A stretch of DNA of 64,000 nucleotides from DATGPD01 sp031423015 (GTDB lineage Bacteria; Planctomycetota; UBA1135; UBA2386), in contig JANPER010000046.1 of the NCBI GenBank assembly GCA_031423015.1, positions 1 through 64,000 of the forward strand. Reading direction: 5' to 3'. The notes under the pieces are model-generated. The model saw nothing but the letters and a program-made list of their open reading frames with translations. It ran no database searches and was not told where the DNA came from. Shown here in pieces: positions 32,485 to 41,294 of the stretch (its first letter is position 1; each line of letters opens with the position of its first letter). Position numbers and translations under genes: made by a program.

Positions 32485-35400
32485 ATGAGCAGTCTCCCTA
32501 CCGATCTCGATCTCGGCGCCTTGCTGGCGGAGCAAGCTTTCGTGCGGCGCTTGGCGCGCAGTCTGGTGACCAACGCTGACGACGCCGACGACGTCGCGCA
32601 GCTGACCTGGATGCAGGCGCTGCGGCATCCGCTGCGGCAGCGCGCCAGCGCGCGCGCGTTCTTGGGTCAAGTCACCAGGCACGTCGCCAGCAACTTCCGG
32701 CGCGGCGATGCGCGGCGTCGGCGGCAAGAGCAGGCGGTCGCGACACAACCCGAGGCCACGCCGGTGGTCGACGCGTTCGCGCGCGAGTCGCTGCGCCAGC
32801 TGGTCGTCGCCGAACTGGCCGCCCTGCCCGAGCCGTATCGACGCACGCTGGTGGCGCGCTTCTTCGACGACCTCACGCCGCACGCGATCGCCCAGCGCGA
32901 GAATGCCCCCGACGCCACCGTGCGCGCCCGCACGAAGCGCGGCCTCGAGCTGTTGCGTGAGCGACTCGATCGCCGCTACGGCGGCGACCGCAGCGCCTGG
33001 TGCACGGCGCTCGTGCCGCTCACGCGCGGCGGTCTGCCGGCGGGAACCGGCGGGGTGATGGCGACCGTCTCTTTCTTTGGCCTGCGACAGCTGCTGGCCG
33101 TCGGCGTCGTGGGACTCGTGCTGGGCGCCGGGTTCTGGTGGCTGAGCGACGACGAAACTCCAGCGGCCATCCTGGCCATGGAACCGCCCACGGCCACGCT
33201 GCGGGTCGACAGCGTGCGCGCGACGACGGCCGAGTCACCGACTCCGGCGCGAACGACGTTGGCGTCAGCGCCCGAGGCAGCTCGAGAAGATGGCGACGCG
33301 CACCCACAGAACGGCATCCGTGGTCGGCTCGTGCTCGAAGACGGTCGGCCAGCCAAGCAACGCAAGGTCGAAGTCACTGGCCTCGACCCGACGCGGCTGT
33401 TCGACGGCGATCCCACGCAGCTCGAAGACTCGACGCCGCTGTTGAGCGCGACCACCCACAGCGACGACGAGGGGCGCTTCTCTCTCGACAACCTGCGCCC
33501 ACGCGCCTTGTTGTTGCTGCAGGCTGGCCGCGGTGAGGCGGCGAGCGCGTACATTCCGGTGGCGCACACGCCTGGCGCCAAGCACGTGGTCGACCTCGGC
33601 GACATCGTGTTGCAGGCGCGCGGCACGCTGCGCGGGCGCGTGGTCGACGACGCGGGGCAAGCCGTGGCCGGCGCCGACGTGTGGGCGGCGGACATGCCCG
33701 GCCTGGTCGCGCTCGCGATCAACGTCGATCGGTTCGTCCCGGCGCACGGTGGCATGTTGCTGCTGCCCAAGGCCACCGCCGGCGAAGACCTCGCGCGCTT
33801 TGCCGAACGCACACGCGAGTACCTCGGCAGGGAACTGTGCATGCAGGTCCAGGCGCCGAGCCCCGAGTTCGACGCGCTGGTGCTGGACACGCCCGCATGG
33901 TTCACCCGCCTGTGGAACGCGTTGCCGATGGCGCGCACGACGACCGCGGCTGACGGCACGTTCACCCTGCAAGACGTCGAGCCCGCCAACAACATGCTGG
34001 TGGTGACCAAGGCGGGCTTCGATCGCGGCTTCAAGCCGAGCGTGAAGGTGCAGGCCGGCGCGCCGCGCGACCTCGGCGAGATCACGCTGCAACGCGGTGA
34101 AGTGTGCAGCGGCAAGATCGTCGACGCCACCGACCGCCCGGTCGCACGCGCCGCGGTGCGCGTCGCGGTGTTGCCGCCAGGCGGCTTTCGCGGCCTCGCG
34201 TTCTGCGAGGCCGAAGTGCGCGCCGACACGCAGGGCAACTTCGCGGTGCCGGGCCTGCGCGCGGGTCGCGTGCTGGTGGCGGCACGCAGTCGTGACGACG
34301 CGCCGTGGACCGTGGCTGGCCCGTTCGCCGTCGATGACGACATCGCGCTGCGGTTGCCGGCGCCGGCCGAGTTGACCGTGCGGGTGACCACGCCCGCCGC
34401 GGCGCCGACCGTGCGCCTCACCTTCGGCCCGGCCCTGGGCGAGCTTGCGCGCATGGGCCTGCGCCAAGCCGTGGCGATGGAGGGTCGCGTAGTCGAAGAA
34501 TCGCACGGAACGTGGCGCGTGCGCGACCTCGCGCCGGGCAGCTACCAACTCGAGGTCTCGGCGCCAGGTTGCGTCACCGCGCGTCGGCTGGTGCAGGTGC
34601 CGGGCGAGGCCGAGGTCGCTCTCGCGCCCCAAGCGCCGACGTTCGACGTGTTGGTGGTGTCGACGGCGAACGTGCCCCTCGCCGGGGCCCGCGTGCGATG
34701 CGCACCGCGCGACGCGGCGTTCGCGCGCTCGGTGCTGCCGACGTCCTTCGGCCTCAACGCATCCGACGTGCTCGCCACCTCGCTCGGGTGCTCAGACCGT
34801 GACGGGCGCCTGCGGGTATCAGGGATGCCATGCGGGGAGCTGAACCTGTGGGCCGATCACCCCGACCACGGCGCTGGCACGGCGCGCGCCGAACTACCGG
34901 CGCAGACCCTTGTGCTGCGTTTGCCCGCCGCGTGCACCATCGAGGGCATGCTGCTCGAAGGTGGCCAACCGGCGTCGGCGAGCGAGTGGCGCATCGCCGC
35001 GACCGCCGGCGATCGCGACGACGGCATCGAGCGTCCGTACACGCTCGCCGCGCCGGCCGCCGACGGCAGCTTCAAGATCACCGGCTTGGACCCCGGCGCT
35101 TACACGGTCCGCGCGCTGCCGGCGCTGCCGCCGCGCCTGTCGCTCGATGCCCTGCAGTCGCTGTTGCGCGAGCGCATCTTCACGTTCTTCTTGCACTCCG
35201 ACGCACCGCGATCCCGCGAGGTCGTGCTGGCCGAGGGCGAGTTGCGCACGATCCAGATCGACGTGCGCGTCGCGCCGCCCGCGGTGCAGCCGCAGGCCGG
35301 CGTCGTCGGGCGCGTGACCATCGACGGCAAGGGCACGGCCGGCGTGGGAGTGCACGGCAACGCGAGCTGGTGGAGCACGACACCTGCGCTCGCCACCACG

Positions 35401-36060
35401 GCGGCCGACGGCAGCTACTGCGTGACCGACCTCGCCGAAGGGTCGCACACGCTCACGTTCCGGGCGGCGAGCGGCCACACCTTGGGCGAGCGCACGGTGT
35501 CAGTGCCCGCGCGCGGCGACGTCGCGCTCGACCTCGACGTGCGCACGTCGAGCCTGGCGGGCCAAGTGATCGCGCCGCCTGATCGCTCGCTCCGCGGGGC
35601 GCGCCTCGCCGGGCGCAACGCGCAAGGGCGCGCGGTCTTCGAGATCCCCGTGCAAGACGATGGCGCATTCCACGCGCAGGAAGTGCCTTGTGGCACGTGG
35701 TCGTTGACCGTGGAAGGCCCTGGCGTCACCGGGCCTGACCACCAAGCGATGGTGACGTTGGAGCCGCAGCACGCGGTGGTCGACTGCAAGATCACGGCGG
35801 TGGCCGCCTACCAGCTCGAAGTCAAGGTCGAGACCGCGCGCCCGAACGAACCCTGTTTCTTGGAGCTGTCGCATCTCGCCACGGGCTCGACGCGGTTGTT
35901 CCGCGCCAACGAGGAAGGGCGCGTGGCGTTCGTCGGGTTGAGCGGCGGCAAGTATCACATGAGCGTCAAGTCCTTGTCGCTGGCCGGTGACGTCGAGCTC
36001 AGCGGCGAGGCGCAGCACAAGGTGCTGCTCACCGCGCGCGGAGTGGTCCGCATCGAGTAG
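32485..36060 (+). CDS. ECF sigma factor fused to a membrane segment and Ig-like repeats
   Basis: Single chain of 1191 residues. Residues about 10-180 are a sigma-70 family factor: region 2 'AFVRRLARSLVTNADDADDV' and 'ARAFLGQVTRHVASNFRRGD', region 4 'LPEPYRRTLVARFFDD' and 'AIAQRENAPDATVRARTKRG'. A single membrane helix follows at about 196-217 ('LLAVGVVGLVLGAGFWWL'). From about 270 to the end there are roughly nine carboxypeptidase-regulatory-like domains ('LRGRVVDDAGQAVAGADVW'; 'DDEGRFSLDNLRP'). Topology puts the sigma part in the cytoplasm and the repeats outside, so the factor must act at the membrane or be released by proteolysis. It is the fused counterpart of the two genes at 19246-22256. 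Confidence 0.88.
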   Translation: MSSLPTDLDLGALLAEQAFVRRLARSLVTNADDADDVAQLTWMQALRHPLRQRASARAFLGQVTRHVASNFRRGDARRRRQEQAVATQPEATPVVDAFARESLRQLVVAELAALPEPYRRTLVARFFDDLTPHAIAQRENAPDATVRARTKRGLELLRERLDRRYGGDRSAWCTALVPLTRGGLPAGTGGVMATVSFFGLRQLLAVGVVGLVLGAGFWWLSDDETPAAILAMEPPTATLRVDSVRATTAESPTPARTTLASAPEAAREDGDAHPQNGIRGRLVLEDGRPAKQRKVEVTGLDPTRLFDGDPTQLEDSTPLLSATTHSDDEGRFSLDNLRPRALLLLQAGRGEAASAYIPVAHTPGAKHVVDLGDIVLQARGTLRGRVVDDAGQAVAGADVWAADMPGLVALAINVDRFVPAHGGMLLLPKATAGEDLARFAERTREYLGRELCMQVQAPSPEFDALVLDTPAWFTRLWNALPMARTTTAADGTFTLQDVEPANNMLVVTKAGFDRGFKPSVKVQAGAPRDLGEITLQRGEVCSGKIVDATDRPVARAAVRVAVLPPGGFRGLAFCEAEVRADTQGNFAVPGLRAGRVLVAARSRDDAPWTVAGPFAVDDDIALRLPAPAELTVRVTTPAAAPTVRLTFGPALGELARMGLRQAVAMEGRVVEESHGTWRVRDLAPGSYQLEVSAPGCVTARRLVQVPGEAEVALAPQAPTFDVLVVSTANVPLAGARVRCAPRDAAFARSVLPTSFGLNASDVLATSLGCSDRDGRLRVSGMPCGELNLWADHPDHGAGTARAELPAQTLVLRLPAACTIEGMLLEGGQPASASEWRIAATAGDRDDGIERPYTLAAPAADGSFKITGLDPGAYTVRALPALPPRLSLDALQSLLRERIFTFFLHSDAPRSREVVLAEGELRTIQIDVRVAPPAVQPQAGVVGRVTIDGKGTAGVGVHGNASWWSTTPALATTAADGSYCVTDLAEGSHTLTFRAASGHTLGERTVSVPARGDVALDLDVRTSSLAGQVIAPPDRSLRGARLAGRNAQGRAVFEIPVQDDGAFHAQEVPCGTWSLTVEGPGVTGPDHQAMVTLEPQHAVVDCKITAVAAYQLEVKVETARPNEPCFLELSHLATGSTRLFRANEEGRVAFVGLSGGKYHMSVKSLSLAGDVELSGEAQHKVLLTARGVVRIE

Positions 36061-36291
36061 GACAGACTCCGGTGCGAGCCGGTGGCAACCGGCATCACCA
36101 CCAGCAGCAGCGATGCGAAGTGGCGGCGCCGGATGGAATCAGCGTTTGCCGAATCGCGCCAGAAGCCCACTGCTCGGACGGCAACGGGCCACCCCCCCCT
36201 TCGCCACGATTCGCCACGACTTGCGGGCCTCGCCCAAGGCGCCTAGCCTCAGCGCCTTCCTCGCTCGCAGCAACCGCCGCAGGAGCCACCC

Positions 36292-37995
36292 ATGCCTTCG
36301 CCACAACCACGGCCGAGGGTTGCACCACCCCCCATGCCTGAACAAGACCCGACGCCGCGCTACGACCGCGTCGTCGACCAAGCGGCGTGGGCAGCACGCG
36401 CGGCAGCGGCGCGGCCGCTGATCCTGGACTTCATCGAGTTCGCGCGGCGCGACCGCAACGCGCTCGCCGTGCGCGACCCGCAGCGCGGGGTGACGAGCCG
36501 CATGCGCACGCTGATCGGCGCCGTGGCGCTCGCGCGGGCACTGCGCCCGCGCTGGGCAGGCCAAGCGCGCGTCGGCGTGCTGCTGCCCCCATCGCTCGGC
36601 GGCATCGTCGCCAATCTGGCGGCGGCGTTGGCCGGCCGCACCGTGGTGAACCTCAACTACACAGCCGGCGCCAAGGCGATGGGCGCGTCGGCGCAGCAAG
36701 CCGGGTTGCGCACCGTGCTCACCAGCAAGGTCTTCCTCGAGAAAGCCAACCTGGAATTGCCGGCGGGCGTCGAGCCGATCTGGATCGAAGAGATCGGCGC
36801 AAGCATCGGCAAGCTCGCGAAGCTGCGGGCAGCAGCAGCAGCGGCGTGGCTCCCGAAGATCCAGCTCTTGCGCAGTTGTGGCGCCAACGCGCCGCTGAGC
36901 GCCGACGACCCGGTGACGATCATCTTCAGCAGCGGCAGCACCGGCGACCCCAAGGGCGTGCCGCTCAGCCACCGCAACATCGCGAGCAACGTGGACGCGG
37001 CGTCGTACGTGCTGCCGCTTGGCGAGAGCGACCGCATCCTCGGCATCCTGCCGCTGTTCCACGCCTTCGGCTACATGGTCACGTGGTTCGCGCTGAACCG
37101 GGGCATGTCGCTGGCGACCTATCCCAACCCGCGCGACGCGGATGGCATCAAGAAGACGATGCGGGAGGCCGGCGCGACGGTGATCATCACGACGCCGACG
37201 TTCCTGCAGATGTGGCTGCGACGCTGCGAGCCCGACGACTTCCGCACACTGCGCTTGGTCATCACCGGAGCCGAGCGTCTGAGCGATGCGCTCGCCGATG
37301 CGTTCGCCGAGCGCTTTGGGGTACGACCGCTCGAGGGCTACGGCCTCACCGAGTGCGCGCCCGTCGTTGCCGTGGGCACGCCGGGGGTGCCTGGCCGCGG
37401 CGTACCCGGTGGCACGCGCCTCGGTTTTGTCGGCCGGCCGTTGCCGGGCGTGCGGATCAAGATCGTCGACCCTGACACCCTGCAAGACTTGGCACCGCAC
37501 AAGGAAGGCATGATCTTGGTGAAGGGCCCGAACGTGATGACCGGCTACCTCGGCCGACCCGACTTGACGCAGGCGGCGTTCAAGGAGGGCTACTACATCA
37601 CCGGCGACCTCGGCTACCTCGATGACGACGGCTTGCTGAAGATCAGCGATCGCTTGGCGCGCTTCGCCAAGATTGGCGGCGAGATGGTGCCGCACGGCCG
37701 CATCGAAGATGCGCTACACACGGCTGCCGAAGTGGACACGGGCGCGTTCGCGGTGACCTCGATCTCGTGCGCCAAGAAAGGCGAGCAGCTGGTGGTCTTG
37801 TCGACGCTGGGGCTCGACCTTGTGCCGATGCTGTTGGCGAAGTTGCCGCGTCTGGGGCTCCCCAACCTGTGGATCCCCAGCGAGCGCAACTTCATCAGCG
37901 TGCGCGAGCTGCCCGTGCTGGGCACTGGCAAGCTGGATCTGCGCGCGGTGAAGCAGAAGGCGATCGACGCCGTCGGCAACCGGGTCACGGCGTAG
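36292..37995 (+). CDS. AMP-forming acyl-CoA/acyl-ACP synthetase (Aas-like ligase domain)
   Basis: Adenylate-forming ligase of 567 residues. The ATP loop 'IIFSSGSTGDPKGV', 'GYGLTECAPV', 'YITGDLGYLDDDG' and 'GTGKLDLRAVKQK' (catalytic lysine near the end) are all present. The sequence is closest in style to the ligase half of the bifunctional Aas protein, including 'FARRDRNALAV' and 'HGRIEDAL', so a role in activating free fatty acids for phospholipid repair is likely. No acyltransferase domain is attached. The ATG at 36334 is an alternative start. It follows the sigma fusion after 231 bases with no obvious structure. Confidence 0.9.
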   Translation: MPSPQPRPRVAPPPMPEQDPTPRYDRVVDQAAWAARAAAARPLILDFIEFARRDRNALAVRDPQRGVTSRMRTLIGAVALARALRPRWAGQARVGVLLPPSLGGIVANLAAALAGRTVVNLNYTAGAKAMGASAQQAGLRTVLTSKVFLEKANLELPAGVEPIWIEEIGASIGKLAKLRAAAAAAWLPKIQLLRSCGANAPLSADDPVTIIFSSGSTGDPKGVPLSHRNIASNVDAASYVLPLGESDRILGILPLFHAFGYMVTWFALNRGMSLATYPNPRDADGIKKTMREAGATVIITTPTFLQMWLRRCEPDDFRTLRLVITGAERLSDALADAFAERFGVRPLEGYGLTECAPVVAVGTPGVPGRGVPGGTRLGFVGRPLPGVRIKIVDPDTLQDLAPHKEGMILVKGPNVMTGYLGRPDLTQAAFKEGYYITGDLGYLDDDGLLKISDRLARFAKIGGEMVPHGRIEDALHTAAEVDTGAFAVTSISCAKKGEQLVVLSTLGLDLVPMLLAKLPRLGLPNLWIPSERNFISVRELPVLGTGKLDLRAVKQKAIDAVGNRVTA

Positions 37996-38107
37996 CGCGC
38001 GGATGTGAGGCTACGCGCTCGAGCCTTGCTCGCGACTCCGGGACAACCCGCACCCATTGCGAGCGACGCATTGCGAAACGGACGCCGCCGCTCACAATCC
38101 ACGCCGC

Positions 38108-38500
38108 ATGTCACGCACGTCCCCCCTCCTCACGCTCGGTGCCGCTCTCGCCAGCTGCGTTGCGCCAAGTCCACACGCCGTCGCGGGTAGCGGCAAACTC
38201 GTCCACGTGGTCGCGTTCTGGCTGAAGCCTGGCGCGCCCGCCGATCTCGTGGCGCGCATGCGCGAGTTCTACGTCACCCGAGTCGCGCGCGAAGTGGCCG
38301 GTGTCGAGAACGTTTTTGTCGGTCGACCGCAGCCGTCGGACCGCAGCGTGGTCGACGCTTCGTTCTCCTGCATGAGCATCGTGCGCTTCGCTGGCGCCGC
38401 GGCCGAGGTCGGGTGGCAGACGCATCCGGTGCACGACGAACTCAAGAAGTTGTTCGAGGCGCATCTCGAACGCGTCGTGGTCTACGACTTCGTCGAGTGA
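38108..38500 (+). CDS. Dabb-domain lipoprotein (stress-responsive A/B barrel)
   Basis: Protein of 130 residues. The N-terminus carries a lipoprotein signal with lipobox 'LASC', so it is probably anchored in a membrane. The mature part begins 'LVHVVAFWLKPGAPADLV' and contains 'VAGVENVFVGRP', matching the Dabb alpha+beta barrel. These small dimeric proteins occur in stress response and in a few polyketide cyclases; no activity can be assigned. Secreted forms are common in Planctomycetota. It is followed after three bases by the ferredoxin-like gene. Confidence 0.85.
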   Translation: MSRTSPLLTLGAALASCVAPSPHAVAGSGKLVHVVAFWLKPGAPADLVARMREFYVTRVAREVAGVENVFVGRPQPSDRSVVDASFSCMSIVRFAGAAAEVGWQTHPVHDELKKLFEAHLERVVVYDFVE

Positions 38501-38503
38501 GCC

Positions 38504-38890
38504 ATGACCGAATCGACGCACGATCTCGAGCGCACGCAGCAGAAGGCGGTGGCCGACGCCCTTGGACTGGCCAAGGTCAAGCGCCATGTCTTTCTGTGCT
38601 GCGACCAGACCAAGCCCAAGTGTTGCAGCAAAGAAGCGTCGCTGGAGTCCTGGGACTACTTGAAGCGGCGCTTGAAGGAACTCGGCTTGTCGGAGCACGG
38701 CGGCGTGCAGCGCAACAAAGCCAACTGCCTACGGATCTGCGTCGGCGGCCCCATCGCCGTGGTGTATCCGGAGGGCACGTGGTACACGCACTGCACACCG
38801 GCGGTACTGGAGGACATCATCCAGCGCCATCTGATCGGCGGCGAACCAGCCCGTGAGCACGCGCTCGCGGACTTTCCGCTGCAGGAATGA
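38504..38890 (+). CDS. Thioredoxin-like [2Fe-2S] ferredoxin
   Basis: Protein of 128 residues. Four or more cysteines lie in the pattern 'VFLCCDQTKPKCC' and 'NKANCLRICVGGP', which is typical of the thioredoxin-fold [2Fe-2S] ferredoxins also found as a domain in NADH dehydrogenase subunit E. 'YPEGTWYTHCTP' is another conserved family piece. It probably acts as a small electron carrier. It lies three bases after the Dabb lipoprotein gene and converges with the next small gene. Confidence 0.85.
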   Translation: MTESTHDLERTQQKAVADALGLAKVKRHVFLCCDQTKPKCCSKEASLESWDYLKRRLKELGLSEHGGVQRNKANCLRICVGGPIAVVYPEGTWYTHCTPAVLEDIIQRHLIGGEPAREHALADFPLQE

Positions 38891-38893
38891 CCG

Positions 38894-39226
38894 CTACTCC
38901 GGCAGCCGATCGCGCAGGATCGTCGCTTCCTTGACGCCGAACTCGCGCTCGAGCGCCTCGCCAATCTCTTGCGCCAGGGGTAGCGCTCGGTCGTCGTAGA
39001 CGCGGATTTCGCCGTTGGTCGTGGCAAGGCTCTCGACGCGCGCGACCAGGGCGTTGTCGCGGTTTCGCGCCTGCCCGGCGTAGATGTCGAAGGTCTTGCG
39101 CGTCCAGCCTTCGATGTCGAGGCGGAAGCCGTGCTTCTTGCAGGCGTCGGCCAACAGGCGGTCGAGGCGTTCGGAGTCTGGGGTCGAGCCCTGGATCTTG
39201 ACCATGACGAGCGGCGCACTCTGCAT
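38894..39226 (-). CDS. Hypothetical protein, about 110 residues
   Basis: No family was recognised. The protein has mixed alpha/beta character, with 'DSERLDRLLADACKKHGF', 'DIEGWTRKTFDIYAGQA' and an acidic C-terminal helix. Reading-frame statistics typical of a real gene (GC-rich third positions) and its fit between neighbours, three bases from the ferredoxin stop and 58 bases from the divergent glycosyltransferase start, support it. A start at the ATG at 39205 ('MVKIQG') is also possible. Confidence 0.5.
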   Translation of the reverse strand: MQSAPLVMVKIQGSTPDSERLDRLLADACKKHGFRLDIEGWTRKTFDIYAGQARNRDNALVARVESLATTNGEIRVYDDRALPLAQEIGEALEREFGVKEATILRDRLPE

Positions 39227-39284
39227 GGCCGCGTGCTGGATTTCAAGCTGACGTCTGGCACGCTTGGCGCCGAGTCCTGCCCGC

Positions 39285-40103
39285 GTGACCGAGTCACCCC
39301 TCTCCCTGATCCAAGAGCCGCCACCGCGTCGCATCGACAAGGTGATCGTGGTGTTGCCGGCCTACCGCGCCGCCAAGACCTTGGAAACCACCGTGCGGGC
39401 GGTGCCAGCGGACTTCCGCTGCGAGTTCCTGTTGGTCGACGACCACAGCCCCGACGACACCTTGGCGGCGGCACAACGACTCGGCATCCGTGCCATGCGC
39501 CACGACAAGAACCTCGGCTACGGTGGCAACCAGAAGACGTGCTACCGCTTGGCCCTGGAGATGGGCGCCGACATCGTGGTGATGTTGCACCCCGACTATC
39601 AGTACGACCCGCGCGTGCTGCCGGCGATGGTCGAGTTCCTGCGCTTGAACATCTGCGACGTCGTGCTCGGCAGCCGGATCCGCAGTCGACGTGAGGCGGT
39701 GGCTTGCGGCATGCCACCTTGGAAATACCTGGCGAATCGTTTCCTCACCATCACCGAGAACGTGGTGCTCGGCCAGAACCTCGGCGACTTCCACACCGGG
39801 TATCGCGCGTACGCACGCGAGGTGCTCGAGCAGATCCCGTGGCAAGCGAACTCCGACGACTTCGTGTTCGACAGCCAGTTCCTCGCCCAGGTCGCCTGGT
39901 TCCGCTTCCGCATGAGCGACGTGCCCGTGCCGTGTCGCTACTTCAAGGAGGCGTCGTCGATCAACTTCAAGCGCAGCGCCCGCTACGGCCTGCTGACCCT
40001 GTGGACGCTCTTGCAGTTCATGCTGGCGAAGCTCGGGCTCCATCGGGCCGCGATCTTCCGCAAGAAGGCGTCTGCCCCGGCTGAGCGATTACCGCAGCGG
40101 TAG
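39285..40103 (+). CDS. Family 2 glycosyltransferase (dolichyl-phosphate-mannose-synthase-like)
   Basis: GT-A fold transferase of 272 residues. Motifs: 'VIVVLPAYRAAKTLE', 'LLVDDHSPDDT', 'MLHPDYQYDPR' in the DxD position, 'VLGSRIRSRREA' and 'GDFHTGYRAYAREVLEQIP'. It probably transfers a sugar from a nucleotide or forms a polyprenyl-phosphate sugar at the inner face of the membrane. There is no C-terminal membrane domain. The GTG at 39285 was chosen; TTG at 39264 would add seven residues. Near it lie an alkaline phosphatase-like gene (convergent, 15-base overlap) and a mutase-like flavoprotein. Confidence 0.9.
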   Translation: MTESPLSLIQEPPPRRIDKVIVVLPAYRAAKTLETTVRAVPADFRCEFLLVDDHSPDDTLAAAQRLGIRAMRHDKNLGYGGNQKTCYRLALEMGADIVVMLHPDYQYDPRVLPAMVEFLRLNICDVVLGSRIRSRREAVACGMPPWKYLANRFLTITENVVLGQNLGDFHTGYRAYAREVLEQIPWQANSDDFVFDSQFLAQVAWFRFRMSDVPVPCRYFKEASSINFKRSARYGLLTLWTLLQFMLAKLGLHRAAIFRKKASAPAERLPQR

Positions 40104-41150
40104 CGGCTTGGCGGCGCGCGTCTCGGCGGCGCACCAATCGAGCCCGAGCAACTGCGCCACCGTGGCGGCGGTTTGACTCTGCGTCACTTCGACATCGCTG
40201 CGCACACCGAGCGGCGCCGTGTCGGGGCCAAGCACCGCGAACCAGACCTTGTCGGCGCCGACGGTCTTGTCGTTGTGGTCGGTCCAAGCAGCGCCATCGC
40301 CACGACCATGATCGACGGTGATCACCAGCGAAGTCTTGCCGGCATACTCGGGCATGGACTGCAACTCCTGCCACATCCCCGCGAGCCAGCGGTCGGCGCG
40401 CTGCGCTGCTTCGCAGTACAGGTCGTAGCGCTTCTCGTGCGCCCAGCAGTCGGTTTCGCCCAACGCGATGTAGACGAGGCGCGGTTCCTTCACCGGCAGA
40501 TACTCGGCGAAGCCCTCGAAGGCGGCGACGTCGAACGCGCAGTCGTCCCAATAGGTGGGCAGCGCGCGCAGCATCTGATTCTTCACCAGCAGCCTCGACT
40601 CCTGCAGGCCGTGCTCGATCGGCGCGTGACAGGCGAGCACATAGATGCCGCTGCGTTCGACGTTGAGGATGTAGGGGAACACATCCCAAGTGCAGAACGC
40701 CGCCACGCGGCCGGCGAAGCCCTCTTGCTTGTGGATCCACTCGAACACCGTCTGATTCGGATTCGGCCGCTTGGCGTTGGAGTCGATCCGCGCGTCGACG
40801 AACCCACACAGCAGCTCGTGATAGCCGGGATACGAGAAGTGGTGCGGGTTGGTCACCTTGGCGATGCACCGGGCCGACGGATCGCCAAACAGTTGGCCTT
40901 CCTTGGCCACGGTGCCCCACAGGAACGGGAACAGCTGCCTGCGGCGCTCCTGCGGCGTGCCGCGCCAGAAGCGTTTGCGGAACGCGAGCAAGTCCTTCAC
41001 CCCACCCAGCTCCTTGCTGACGAGCGCACTCTCGGCGCCGCCGAACACCTCTTGCCAACGCAATCCGTCGAGGGTCACGAGGATGACGTTGCGCGTGTTC
41101 TGCGCCGCCAACGACGCGACGGCCAAGAAGAGAGCGAGCAGGGTTCGCAT
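40089..41150 (-). CDS. Secreted alkaline phosphatase superfamily protein
   Basis: Protein of 353 residues with a signal peptide ('MRTLLALFLAVASLAAQ'). The metal-binding start 'VILVTLDGLRWQEVFGG', the likely nucleophile region 'PHHFSYPGYHELLCG' and the late metal ligands in 'LVITVDHGRGDG' mark it as a member of the alkaline phosphatase/phosphodiesterase superfamily. It probably hydrolyses phosphate or sulfate esters outside the cytoplasm; the substrate is unknown. The start at 41150 leaves the hydrophobic core of the signal peptide intact; an ATG at 41162 adds four residues. Confidence 0.85.
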   Translation of the reverse strand: MRTLLALFLAVASLAAQNTRNVILVTLDGLRWQEVFGGAESALVSKELGGVKDLLAFRKRFWRGTPQERRRQLFPFLWGTVAKEGQLFGDPSARCIAKVTNPHHFSYPGYHELLCGFVDARIDSNAKRPNPNQTVFEWIHKQEGFAGRVAAFCTWDVFPYILNVERSGIYVLACHAPIEHGLQESRLLVKNQMLRALPTYWDDCAFDVAAFEGFAEYLPVKEPRLVYIALGETDCWAHEKRYDLYCEAAQRADRWLAGMWQELQSMPEYAGKTSLVITVDHGRGDGAAWTDHNDKTVGADKVWFAVLGPDTAPLGVRSDVEVTQSQTAATVAQLLGLDWCAAETRAAKPLPLR

Positions 41151-41294
41151 GGGCGCGTGCATAACCGACCCGGTGCGCCGTTGCCACCGCGCCCAAACTC
41201 ACCCCGACCCGCAACCCACGTGCAACGGCGTCCGGCGTCTATACACTGCCCCGCCCGCCATGCCCCGCCTTGTCGCCCCAGCAAGCCCAGCCGC

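Noticed and set aside
40173..41294. N-terminal extension of the flavoprotein gene at 41295
   Set aside because: The extension runs antisense through the secreted phosphatase gene, and the dinucleotide-binding fold begins at 41295.
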